A stretch of 8,543 bases of DNA from Candidatus Sodaliphilus limicaballi (GCA_018065815.1 JAGHSP010000015.1:1-8543), one strand, 5' to 3'. Shown: positions 1-7,431, counted from the stretch's first letter. Program-made: numbers and translations. Notes: generated from the letters alone by a model not told the origin.

Positions 1-118
1 TCCCCGAGTTCTGCGAGTTCCCCGAGAGGCAAAAATCGGCGCAATCGGCGTTATCCGCGAGAGAAAAATCCCCGAGTTCTGCGAGTTCCTCGAGAGGCAA
101 TAAGTTCCCCGATAGGCA
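1..118. repeat. Intergenic GC-rich repeat cluster (two 32-base units plus a half unit)
   Basis: Two 32-base direct repeats, at 1-32 and 69-100, differ at one base (C22 versus T90) and are offset by 68 bases. The 3' half of the unit recurs a third time at 103-118 (AGTTCCCCGATAGGCA) with one mismatch. The unit is itself built from variants of a CGAGTT/CCCGAG word. Between the two full units lies a tandem octamer, AATCGGCG, at 34-41 and 43-50. No convincing ORF covers the cluster. The first unit starts at the window edge, so the array may continue to the left. It lies downstream of the pfp terminator. Function is unknown; a dispersed intergenic repeat of the genome is the simplest reading. Confidence 0.75.
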
Positions 119-128
119 CAAGAACAAA

Positions 129-164
129 AGAGCGTGAAATTCCTTGTGGGGAAAATCACGCTCT
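129..164 (-). terminator. Hairpin terminator downstream of pfp
   Basis: Perfect 9-base inverted repeat: AGAGCGTGA at 129-137 pairs with TCACGCTCT at 156-164. An inner TTCC/GGAA pairing (140-143 with 150-153) can extend the stem across an internal loop. Read on the minus strand, the hairpin is followed by a T-rich run (TTTGTTCTTG, 128 downward). It begins about 70 bases past the pfp stop codon, as expected for an intrinsic terminator of that gene. Confidence 0.75.
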
Positions 165-234
165 GCAAGCTGTTATTGGAAGTTATAAATAAATGTGGGT
201 TGCCTCGCAATCAGTCGCGGGCGTCCACTTTTCT

Positions 235-1887
235 TTACTTGCTAGTCTGCTCGTAGAAGAGGGTGCGAGATGTCTGGTCGCAAACCTCGGCGGGACCGAA
301 GTACTGGATGGGGCCAGGATAAGTGTAGCATGTGTTGAGTGCCCACTCTTCGCGAGCTGCTGCAAATGCTTTGAAGGGAGCGCCGTCGAGCTCTACGAGA
401 GCCTTGCGGATAACGGGCTTGTCCTCGCCGTGGCGATGCTCGATGTTCATCATCATGGTGATGGGGATACCACCGCACACCCATTCGCTTGAAGGCTTGG
501 TGAGGTTGCGCACTGATGACATGTAGCCGGTAGCGCCGCAGTTGATGAGCTGTGCAGCGTTGAAACCGAGTGCATAGCAGTAGTCGGCGTCGAAGTTAGA
601 GGGAGCAGCGCAACGGCCCTCGTAGCCAAAGAAGTGGTGGAGGGGAGAGAACTTGCCTGCATATTTGCCCTCGGCCTTGAGCTGAGCGAGGCGCTTGCCT
701 ACCATTTCGCTGAGGAGTTTCTCGGTCTCGATGAGTGATACCTGCACGTTGCCGTGGGGGTCACGGTCGAGAGTGAGCTGGCGTGCCACGCCCTCGGGGA
801 GTGAAGCGAATGCCTCGGCATTTTCGGGCTTGAGGTTAGCAAGCACGAACTCGCGCTGTGCAGCGGGAGCGAGGGTGGGGAACTCGGGATGGTGAGCGAG
901 CATGTCGTTGAGCTCGGCGATGAGAGCCTTGATGGCGGGGATGAACTCGATGAGTCCTTCGGGAATGAGGACGATACCGAAGTTGTTGCCTGCCTCGGCG
1001 CGCTTGGCTACTACCTGGGCGATGTCGTCAACCACCTGGTTGAGTGTGAGGTTCTTTGCCTCAACTTCCTCGCTGATGATGCAGTAGTTGGGCTGGGTTT
1101 GGAGAGCACATTCAAGGGCGATGTGAGACGCAGAGCGGCCCATGAGCTTGATGAAGTGCCAGTACTTCTTTGCAGAGTTACAGTCGCGCTCGATGTTACC
1201 AATGACTTCGCTGTAAACCTTAGTTGCTGTGTCGAAACCGAATGAAGTTTCGATCTGCTCGTTCTTGAGGTCGCCGTCGATGGTCTTGGGGCAACCGATT
1301 ACCTGAACGGGTGCGCCCTTTGCCTTGTAGTACTCGGCGAGGACTGCTGCGTTAGTGTTAGAGTCGTCACCACCGATGATAACGAGTGCACTGATGCCGA
1401 GCTCGGTAACGATTTCGAGACCCTTCTCGAACTGCTCGGGTTTCTCGAGCTTGGTACGGCCAGAACCGATGATGTCGAAACCGCCGGTGTTGCGATACTC
1501 GTCGATGATGTCGGCAGTGAGTTCTACGTAGTTGTGGTCAACGAGACCGCCGGGGCCCATGAGGAAACCATAGAGGCGATTGTCGGGGTTGAGGGCTTTG
1601 AGACCGTCGAAGAGACCGCTGATTACATTGTGTCCGCCAGGAGCCTGTCCGCCAGAGAGGATAACGCCGGCATTGAATGCCTTGCCTTGTGCAGCAGCCT
1701 CGGCAGCCTTCTCAAATGTGAGTTCGGGAAGACCGTAGGTGTTGGGGAACAGTTCTTTGATTTTCTCTTGGTCGGCTACCGACTGTGTGGGTGCACCCTT
1801 AACGGCCTGCACGTTGCTCCACAATGCTGCGGGCAACTTGGGCTGGTAAGCGGCACGTTGCTGTTGAAGTACGCTTTTCTTTACCAT
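235..1887 (-). CDS. pfp: Diphosphate--fructose-6-phosphate 1-phosphotransferase (PPi-dependent phosphofructokinase, long form)
   Basis: Cytoplasmic glycolytic enzyme that reversibly phosphorylates fructose-6-phosphate to fructose-1,6-bisphosphate using pyrophosphate. The protein is 550 residues, the length of the long (plant-like) PFP group rather than the ~320-residue ATP enzyme. Visible motifs are SGGQAPGGHN (78-87), GGDDS (172-176), PKTIDGD (200-206, catalytic Asp204), MGR (249-251) and GYEGR (421-425). In this family, Asp in GGDDS (Gly in ATP enzymes, GGDGS) and Lys in PKTIDGD (Gly in ATP enzymes, PGTIDxD) mark use of PPi, and both are present. An in-frame ATG 51 bases upstream is rejected as the start because the promoter -7 box lies between it and the chosen ATG at 1887, so it would not be transcribed; MVKKSVLQQQRAAYQ is also a typical N-terminus for Bacteroidales PFP. 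No Shine-Dalgarno sequence is seen. The gene has its own promoter and terminator and is probably monocistronic, though read-through from the upstream M16 gene is possible. Confidence 0.95.
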   Translation of the reverse strand: MVKKSVLQQQRAAYQPKLPAALWSNVQAVKGAPTQSVADQEKIKELFPNTYGLPELTFEKAAEAAAQGKAFNAGVILSGGQAPGGHNVISGLFDGLKALNPDNRLYGFLMGPGGLVDHNYVELTADIIDEYRNTGGFDIIGSGRTKLEKPEQFEKGLEIVTELGISALVIIGGDDSNTNAAVLAEYYKAKGAPVQVIGCPKTIDGDLKNEQIETSFGFDTATKVYSEVIGNIERDCNSAKKYWHFIKLMGRSASHIALECALQTQPNYCIISEEVEAKNLTLNQVVDDIAQVVAKRAEAGNNFGIVLIPEGLIEFIPAIKALIAELNDMLAHHPEFPTLAPAAQREFVLANLKPENAEAFASLPEGVARQLTLDRDPHGNVQVSLIETEKLLSEMVGKRLAQLKAEGKYAGKFSPLHHFFGYEGRCAAPSNFDADYCYALGFNAAQLINCGATGYMSSVRNLTKPSSEWVCGGIPITMMMNIEHRHGEDKPVIRKALVELDGAPFKAFAAAREEWALNTCYTYPGPIQYFGPAEVCDQTSRTLFYEQTSK

Positions 1888-1925
1888 TTTGTTATTAAAT
1901 AATTGTCTATTTTTTTTCCAAGATG

Positions 1926-1956
1926 CAAAGTTAGTCATTTTTCACGTAAACGCAAA
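1926..1956 (-). promoter_or_regulatory. Bacteroidota-type promoter of pfp
   Basis: On the minus strand the -33 element TTTG (1956-1953) is followed after exactly 19 bases by TAACTTTG (1933-1926). This matches the known Bacteroides primary sigma factor consensus TTTG-N19-21-TAnnTTTG. Transcription should start near 1920, leaving an A/T-rich leader of about 30 bases before the ATG at 1887. The quality of the match fits the high expression expected of a central glycolytic gene, and it decides the start codon. Confidence 0.8.
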
Positions 1957-1991
1957 TTTTTATCCACGTAAACGCCAATGCTGACGTAAAC
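1943..1991. repeat. Three GTTTACGT direct repeats at the pfp promoter
   Basis: The octamer ACGTAAAC (GTTTACGT on the minus strand) occurs at 1944-1951, 1966-1973 and 1984-1991. The first two share an identical 11-mer, CACGTAAACGC, at 1943-1953 and 1965-1975, spaced 22 bases (about two helical turns); the third is 18 bases further. The innermost copy lies between the -33 and -7 elements of the pfp promoter and overlaps the edge of the -33 box. This layout would suit an operator for a transcription factor acting on pfp, but the binding protein is unknown and the role is inference. Confidence 0.5.
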
Positions 1992-2007
1992 TTTTTGTAG
2001 AGAATCG

Positions 2008-3306
2008 TTATAGCAATGAATTTAGTTGTGTCTTGTCGCCGGCGATTGTTGTGCGCAAGCGTTCGTCGGTGAGATAGCGGCGTGCTATGGTCTGCAGTTG
2101 CTGGGGAGTGATGTTGCGGATGCAGTCGAGTTGTCTGTTGTGGTACTCGGGATAGACACCGAAAAGGATTGTACTTGACACGTAACTTGCTATGTTGTAG
2201 GGCGAGTCGTGAGTTTTGGCAGCTGCGCTGAGCATGTGCTGCTTCACTGTGTCAAGTTCATCAAGAGGAATGAGTTCGTCACGCAAGCGTTTCATCTCGT
2301 GCTTGATTTCCTTTATCACGTTCCACGTGTGCTGTGTTGCACACTCGCACTGGATGTCGACGCAGCCGTCGTTCTCGATGCCTAACAACGCTGCACCGAT
2401 GCCATAGGTGTAGCCTTTGTCCTCACGAATGTTGGACATGAGTCGGCTGCCGAAGTATCCGCCGAAAGCCATAACCAGGATGCGTAGCGGAAGATAGTCG
2501 GGGTGGTTTCGCTTGACAGCCTCGATGCGCAGGCGTAGTGCCGACTGCATTGCCCCGGGCTTATCGACGATGTCGAGCATGATGGGTGAGGGCGAAATGG
2601 TCCATGCGGGGAAGGGTTCCTCTCGGGCTGTGGTTGTCCAAGCCCCGATGGTGCTGTTGATTGTTGCCATCACCTTGTCATCGACCTTGCCTGAAATGAT
2701 CATGCAGCAGTTGGCAGGATGATAGAAACGATTGTGGAATGCGAGAAGGTCGTCGCGTGTAATACCCATGATGTGGTCGGGCGTGAGGTTCTTGCCTAGG
2801 GGGTGGTTATCGCCGTAGTAGAGTTCCTTCATGCGCACTGCCGCAAGGTATTTCACTCGCTGTTGCATCACGCCAAGGTTGCCTGCGAGTCGGCGTTTGA
2901 GGGTTTCAAGCGCTTGCTCGGGGAACGAGGGTGAGGTGATGCACTGGAACAGCAACGGCATGGTGTGTGCGAAGTTGTCGTTGAGCGATGTCATGACAAC
3001 CTCCGACCAGTAGTCGTAACTGTCGCAGGACTTGCGGGCTGCATAGAAGTCAAACATCTCGGCCACTTGCTCGGGCGGCATGCTTGTGTTACCCTCTGTG
3101 AGCATGTAGGCTGTGAGGATGGCTTGTCCGGGCAAGTCTTCCATGAACGAACCGCCCTTGAAGTAGATGTTGACACGGTTCATGTCGTCGTCGCCTCCGT
3201 TGATTATCCAGCAGGGAATGCCGTTGGGCAGGTGAGTGACTGCTGGGAAATTGAGCGACAAGTCGCCAAATGTGGAAAGTGGCGGTGGTGTAGTGCGGTC
3301 GATCAT
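2008..3306 (-). CDS. M16-family (insulinase-like) protein, non-catalytic R/Y-type subunit
   Basis: 432-residue M16 family protein with the usual two-lobe layout and no signal peptide or membrane segment, so probably cytoplasmic. The N-terminal zinc motif HxxEH is missing: the aligned stretch at 63-67 reads ILTAY, so it should not bind zinc or cut peptides alone. The C-terminal lobe keeps the family segment FGGYFGSRLMSNIREDKGYTYG (281-302), including Arg294 and Tyr301, which bind substrate in the family. Loss of HxxEH with retention of R/Y is the pattern of the partner subunit in two-chain M16B proteases; the HxxEH partner is not in this window. The start at 3306 overlaps the kdsB stop by ATGA, which suggests translational coupling. 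The substrate is unknown. It could also act as a scaffold or a regulatory protein. Confidence 0.85.
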   Translation of the reverse strand: MIDRTTPPPLSTFGDLSLNFPAVTHLPNGIPCWIINGGDDDMNRVNIYFKGGSFMEDLPGQAILTAYMLTEGNTSMPPEQVAEMFDFYAARKSCDSYDYWSEVVMTSLNDNFAHTMPLLFQCITSPSFPEQALETLKRRLAGNLGVMQQRVKYLAAVRMKELYYGDNHPLGKNLTPDHIMGITRDDLLAFHNRFYHPANCCMIISGKVDDKVMATINSTIGAWTTTAREEPFPAWTISPSPIMLDIVDKPGAMQSALRLRIEAVKRNHPDYLPLRILVMAFGGYFGSRLMSNIREDKGYTYGIGAALLGIENDGCVDIQCECATQHTWNVIKEIKHEMKRLRDELIPLDELDTVKQHMLSAAAKTHDSPYNIASYVSSTILFGVYPEYHNRQLDCIRNITPQQLQTIARRYLTDERLRTTIAGDKTQLNSLL

Positions 3307-4064
3307 TTCTTGCTTGCTAGTATTGCTGCTGCACGTTCCAAGTCTTCGGGGGTGTCGATTCCCACGGTTTCGATATTGCTGACAGCTGTTTTAATCACAT
3401 AAGAATTCTCAAGCCATCGCAGTTGTTCAAGTGACTCGGCTAGTTCGAGTGTTGACTGTGGCAACTGGGTGATCTCGTCAAGGACGTGTGCCCTGTAGGC
3501 ATACATGCCGATGTGAGTGTAGAACTGGTGAGATGACGGCCATTTGTCATGCTCGACGCCTCTTAAATAGGGGATTACCGACCGAGAAAAGTACAGGGCA
3601 TTCATGTTGCTATCAATCACTACTTTAGGCGAGTTGGGGTTAATCAGTTCCCTAACGGGGCGTGTGGGGTCAAAGGGCCGGATGAGGGTTGCGATGTCGG
3701 TGGCCTCGTCGTCAAAGCACGACATGATGGCCTTTATCTGGTCGGGATGTATAAAAGGCTCATCTCCCTGAATGTTGATAATGACATGCTCATTGCCGCC
3801 ATTGTTGATGTAGGCCTCACGACAACGGTCGGTGCCGCTGCGGTGTGTGCTGCTGGTCATCACAGCCTTGCCTCCAAAGGCCTCTACGGCATCCTTGATG
3901 CGTTCGTCGTCGGTGGCAACAATAACGTTATCAAGCACAAGACTGACTTGACGATATACGCGTTCTATCACAGTGATTCCGCCTAGCAGGGCAAGGGGCT
4001 TGCCAGGGAAACGCGTCGATGCATACCTGGCAGGGATAATGCCTATGAATTTGAGATTGTTCAT
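3303..4064 (-). CDS. kdsB: 3-deoxy-manno-octulosonate cytidylyltransferase (CMP-Kdo synthetase)
   Basis: Cytoplasmic enzyme that couples CTP and Kdo to give CMP-Kdo, the donor for the Kdo residues that join lipid A to the lipopolysaccharide core. The protein is 253 residues, close to the ~248 of E. coli KdsB. Family motifs appear in order: nucleotide-binding IPARYASTRFPGKPL (10-24), ATDDERI (50-56), MTSSTHRSGTDR (69-80), NIQGDEPFI (97-105, with the metal-binding Asp101), FSRSVIPY (159-166), HIGMYAYR (184-191), ESLEQLRWLE (210-219) and VGIDTPEDLERA (234-245). The ATG at 4064 starts the conserved N-terminus directly and lies just downstream of a promoter -7 box. It is first in a two-gene operon with the M16 gene, whose start codon overlaps its TGA stop. 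Confidence 0.96.
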   Translation of the reverse strand: MNNLKFIGIIPARYASTRFPGKPLALLGGITVIERVYRQVSLVLDNVIVATDDERIKDAVEAFGGKAVMTSSTHRSGTDRCREAYINNGGNEHVIINIQGDEPFIHPDQIKAIMSCFDDEATDIATLIRPFDPTRPVRELINPNSPKVVIDSNMNALYFSRSVIPYLRGVEHDKWPSSHQFYTHIGMYAYRAHVLDEITQLPQSTLELAESLEQLRWLENSYVIKTAVSNIETVGIDTPEDLERAAAILASKK

Positions 4065-4087
4065 AATTTGTTGTGTTTTATTTCACG

Positions 4088-4095
4088 CAAAGTTA
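4088..4095 (-). promoter_or_regulatory. Probable -7 box of the kdsB-M16 operon promoter
   Basis: TAACTTTG on the minus strand (4095-4088) matches the Bacteroidota -7 consensus TAnnTTTG and is identical to the pfp -7 box, including the following C. At the expected -33 position, 19-21 bases upstream, the sequence is TTCTCC rather than TTTG, so the -33 element is weak. The leader to the kdsB ATG would be only about 15-20 bases. Confidence 0.6.
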
Positions 4096-4209
4096 TAAAA
4101 AAAATGAGAAATAGGAGAACGGTTGGCTTAATTTTATGGCGAGATGTGCAATGTTAATAGAAAATATGTGTTAATTTTAGCGACATCGGTTTCAAAGTGC
4201 GTTGCGGTG

Positions 4210-4240
4210 TTGTTTTTGTGATTGTAAGTATTTATCTTTG
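4210..4240 (+). promoter_or_regulatory. Bacteroidota-type promoter of the beta-galactosidase gene
   Basis: TTG at 4210-4212 is followed after 20 bases by TATCTTTG (4233-4240), matching TTTG-N19-21-TAnnTTTG with one mismatch in the -33 element (GTTG). The -7 box ends only 15 bases before the ATG at 4256, so the mRNA leader should be roughly 8-12 bases and has no Shine-Dalgarno sequence. Confidence 0.65.
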
Positions 4241-4255
4241 TAAAAAAATATCAAG

Positions 4256-7200
4256 ATGAAAAAGACTATAACTACATTGTTGAGCATCGTGTGTGCTTTT
4301 AACGTGCATGCTCAAAGCGGTGATGAGTGGAATAACGTGAATGTGACAAGTGTTAACCGGGAGAAGGCTCACACGCTTTCAATACCGTGTGGTGCGGTTA
4401 GTGAAGTGCGTTCAGGTTGTCTTGAAAATTCTCCGTGGTTTATCTCGCTCAATGGCACATGGAAGTTCAAATGGGTGCCGCGTCCGGGTGCCGCACCTCA
4501 AGGATTTGAAAACGAGGGATATGACGACCGCCAGTGGGACGACATCGCGGTGCCGTCATCGTGGCAGGTGTATGGATTGCGTCACGGCAAGAACTGGGAT
4601 CGTCCTTTATATAATAATATAGGATATCCATTTACATACGATGAGCAATTCCGCATTAATGTCAAGCCTAATGAGGATTTCACTTATAATAGCACGATGC
4701 CATGCCCGGTAGGTTCTTATCGCCGCACATTCGTGTTGCCAGAGTCATGGCAGGGACGTGAGGTTTATGTTCGCTCTAATGGCACTGGACACGGGTATTA
4801 CTTGTGGATTAACGGTCACATGGTGGGTTATAGCGAGGATTCTTATTTGCCGTCGGAATTCAAGATAACGCCTTATCTGCATGCTGGCGAGAATACCATT
4901 GCTGTGCAGGTATATCGTTTCACTGGCGGTTCGCTGGTTGAGGACCAGGACTACTGGCGTCTCACTGGCATACAGCGTGATATCTTCTTGTGGAGCGCTC
5001 CTAAAACTCAAATACGTGACTATTTTTTCACTACCGATCTTGATGACAGCTATGTTAACGCGAAGGCAAACCTTGAAGTGACTGTTGCCGGTGAAAAATT
5101 CAAGGGAAAACTAACTGCACAGCTCCTAGACGGAGATAAAGTTGTGGCTACTGCTACTAGGCCGGTTAACGCTACTGGAACCTATGATTTCAACTGGGAA
5201 GTAATCCAGCCGCGGCTATGGAACGCCGAGGAACCTAATCTGTATGATCTTGCCATTACCTTGACCGACCAAAAAGGCCGTGTGGTTGATTTGAGAGGCA
5301 GTAAGGTTGGTTTCCGTGAGGTGGGTGTGCGTAGCGATGGTGCCTTGATGATAAACGGCAAGCGCATTATTTTCCATGGCGTGGACAGGCATGATTTCAG
5401 CACTGTGAACGGGCGCATGCTCACCCGTGAAGAGATGGAACAGGACTTCTATGCGATGAAACGACTCAATATTAATGCGGTGCGCACGTCGCATTATCCT
5501 AATAACCCTTATTTCTATGACTTGTGCGACAAGTACGGCATGTATGTGCTGGCCGAGGCTAACGTGGAGTGTCATGGCAACTGGGACTTGTCGAAGAACC
5601 CTGTGTTTCGACAGATGTTTGTGGAACGTAACGAGAACCATGTGAGATGGATGCGCAATCACGTGAGTATATGCTTGTGGTCGATGGGCAACGAGTGTGG
5701 TGGCGGCGAGAATTTCAAGTATGCTCGCGAAGCCATACGCAGCGCAGATACAACTCGCTTGATTCATTATGAAGGTAATAACGAATACGGCGACGTGTCG
5801 AGCACAATGTATGCCGACTTGGGCCGCATTGAACGTATAGGTCGTGAACGAATGAACCGAACTAACCCTAAACCCCACATCCAGTGCGAGAACACCCATT
5901 CGATGGGTAACTCGATGGGCAACCAACGCGAGTATTACAGGCTCTATGAGAAATATCCTGCGCTTGCAGGTGAGTTTGTGTGGGACTTTAAGGACCAAGG
6001 CCTCACTGCAACCTATGGCAGCGACGGAACAGAATATTGGGCCTATGGCGGTGACTTCGGCGATCGTCCGAATGATAACAATTTCTGTTGCAACGGACTT
6101 GTTTTGCCTGACCTGACCTTTACTGCCAAATCGATGAATACCAAGAAAATATACCAACCTCTTGACTTTGTGGAAAATCCTGATGTACCGGGCAAGTATG
6201 TCATTAAGAGCAAACTCAACTTTGCGTCGAGCAATCACTTGAAGATAAACTACCGCGTTCATTGCGACGGAGAAACATTGTATGGCGGTGACATCACCAC
6301 CACGATTGCCGCAGGAGATAGTGCCGAAGTCGAGATCCCTATGCCGCAGTATGAAGTGCCAGGAGAATACTTTCTTGATTTCTCTGTTACAAACGCAGAG
6401 TCAACTCCGTGGGCACAGGCAGGTTACGAGGTGGCAAGTGAACAATTTGTGCTTAACGCTGTTACAAATCGTGTAATCACGGATAATAACGATAGTCAGC
6501 CTTCGGTAACTGATAACGGTAACCTTGTGACAGTATGCGGTGATGATTTTAATGTTGTTTTTAGCAAAGAGGATGGCACATTACTGTCTTATACAGTGGG
6601 TGGAAAGAAGGTAATAGATCGCGGTATCAAACTGAACTTGATGAGATTACCCACCGACAATGACGGTAGCAAGACACAGATGTGGGACAAGATGGGCATT
6701 AACAAGTTGAGTGTCTCACAGGGAAGTGTAACTTATAAATATGGCAATAAAAAACGTTCAGTTATTATCGATACAAAGGCAGTTTATAATACTCCTGACA
6801 CAGTTGCTGCCCAAGTTGACATGCGCTATACCATATATGCTGACGGAACTGTTGCTGTCACTTCCACAATCCTGCCTTCAAAGGAAGGCGTGATCATTCC
6901 TCGCATGGGCTACCGGCTTGAAATGCCACAGGGCATGGAACAGATGACATGGTTGGGACGTGGACCGTGGGATAGTTATGTTGATCGCAAAGAGAGTGCT
7001 TTTGTCGATGTTTACACAAGTACCGTGAGCAAACAGGAGACGCCGTTTGTCAAGCCGCAAGAATGTGGCAACAAGGAAGATGTGAGGTGGATAGCTATTA
7101 CAGCCAACGATGGAGTGGGTGCTATGTTTATTGCACCGCACCTCATGGCAGCTAGTGCTCATCACTGGCGTGTAGAGGATAATTATTCTAATCGTCGCAA

Positions 7201-7414
7201 TCGACGTGCACATCCTCATCAGGTTGTGAAGTGTGATGAGACTATCGTGACGCTTGACGCAGCAATGCGTGGACTGGGAAACAACAGTTGTGGCCCCGAT
7301 GTGCTTGACCAGTATGAACTTCGCACTAAATCAACTGAATTTAATTTCATAATCAAGCCGTTGCGAGCAACTATGACTCAACAAGAGATGGCAAAATCAG
7401 CCCATAAGTGGTGA
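4256..7414 (+). CDS. Exported GH2 beta-galactosidase (LacZ type)
   Basis: 1052-residue glycoside hydrolase family 2 enzyme predicted to release terminal beta-linked galactose from oligosaccharides or glycans. Unlike E. coli LacZ it starts with a signal peptide (basic MKK, hydrophobic core, probable cleavage after VHA, residue 19), so it acts in the periplasm or outside; Cys13 lacks a proper lipobox. Domains in order are the sugar-binding jelly roll (~55-250), an Ig-like domain (~255-355), the TIM barrel (~360-635), a second Ig-like domain (~640-735) and the LacZ small-chain domain (~755-1035), which separates it from GH2 glucuronidases and mannosidases. Visible active-site motifs are HGVDRHD (374-380), RTSHYPNNP (410-418), MGNE with acid/base Glu480, CENTHSMGN with nucleophile Glu545, and GGDFGDRPND (598-607). 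The nucleophile motif departs from CEYAHAMGN of E. coli. It is transcribed alone from its own promoter; no SusC/SusD genes are in view, so the glycan target cannot be read from context. Confidence 0.93.
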   Translation: MKKTITTLLSIVCAFNVHAQSGDEWNNVNVTSVNREKAHTLSIPCGAVSEVRSGCLENSPWFISLNGTWKFKWVPRPGAAPQGFENEGYDDRQWDDIAVPSSWQVYGLRHGKNWDRPLYNNIGYPFTYDEQFRINVKPNEDFTYNSTMPCPVGSYRRTFVLPESWQGREVYVRSNGTGHGYYLWINGHMVGYSEDSYLPSEFKITPYLHAGENTIAVQVYRFTGGSLVEDQDYWRLTGIQRDIFLWSAPKTQIRDYFFTTDLDDSYVNAKANLEVTVAGEKFKGKLTAQLLDGDKVVATATRPVNATGTYDFNWEVIQPRLWNAEEPNLYDLAITLTDQKGRVVDLRGSKVGFREVGVRSDGALMINGKRIIFHGVDRHDFSTVNGRMLTREEMEQDFYAMKRLNINAVRTSHYPNNPYFYDLCDKYGMYVLAEANVECHGNWDLSKNPVFRQMFVERNENHVRWMRNHVSICLWSMGNECGGGENFKYAREAIRSADTTRLIHYEGNNEYGDVSSTMYADLGRIERIGRERMNRTNPKPHIQCENTHSMGNSMGNQREYYRLYEKYPALAGEFVWDFKDQGLTATYGSDGTEYWAYGGDFGDRPNDNNFCCNGLVLPDLTFTAKSMNTKKIYQPLDFVENPDVPGKYVIKSKLNFASSNHLKINYRVHCDGETLYGGDITTTIAAGDSAEVEIPMPQYEVPGEYFLDFSVTNAESTPWAQAGYEVASEQFVLNAVTNRVITDNNDSQPSVTDNGNLVTVCGDDFNVVFSKEDGTLLSYTVGGKKVIDRGIKLNLMRLPTDNDGSKTQMWDKMGINKLSVSQGSVTYKYGNKKRSVIIDTKAVYNTPDTVAAQVDMRYTIYADGTVAVTSTILPSKEGVIIPRMGYRLEMPQGMEQMTWLGRGPWDSYVDRKESAFVDVYTSTVSKQETPFVKPQECGNKEDVRWIAITANDGVGAMFIAPHLMAASAHHWRVEDNYSNRRNRRAHPHQVVKCDETIVTLDAAMRGLGNNSCGPDVLDQYELRTKSTEFNFIIKPLRATMTQQEMAKSAHKW

Positions 7415-7431
7415 TTGCAGTAAGAAAATAG

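Larger units (their letters stand above)
4065..4255. other. AT-rich divergent intergenic region between kdsB and the beta-galactosidase gene
   Basis: 191 bases without a plausible ORF, holding divergent promoters: the kdsB -7 box at the left end and the beta-galactosidase promoter at the right end. Between them are short direct repeats that could be regulatory: TTAATTTTA at 4128-4136 and 4171-4179, and TGTTAAT at 4152-4158 and 4169-4175. In AT-rich DNA these may occur by chance. I see no RNA gene or riboswitch-like fold here. Confidence 0.6.

Noticed and set aside
1..100. Possible CRISPR array (32-base repeats, 36-base gap)
   Set aside because: Only two full units are seen, the third copy is partial and out of register, the gap itself contains a tandem octamer, and no cas gene is present.
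889..1245. Plus-strand open frames opposite pfp (also 193-492 and 1534-1902)
   Set aside because: pfp is conserved through these regions; the frames are acidic or low-complexity antisense translations without promoters.
2965..3402. 145-codon plus-strand open frame across the M16/kdsB junction
   Set aside because: It is antisense to two confidently identified, overlapping genes and its translation shows no domain.
4301..4303. Lipoprotein signal in the beta-galactosidase (Cys13 reached through LSIVC)
   Set aside because: Formal coordinates mark the Cys13 start region only approximately. The residue before Cys is Val rather than Gly/Ala/Ser, and VHA-Q is a better type I cleavage site.
5216..6262. 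348-codon open frame on the minus strand opposite the beta-galactosidase gene
   Set aside because: It lies wholly inside the GH2 catalytic region, its translation shows no recognisable domain, and no promoter is evident. It is an antisense shadow of codon bias.
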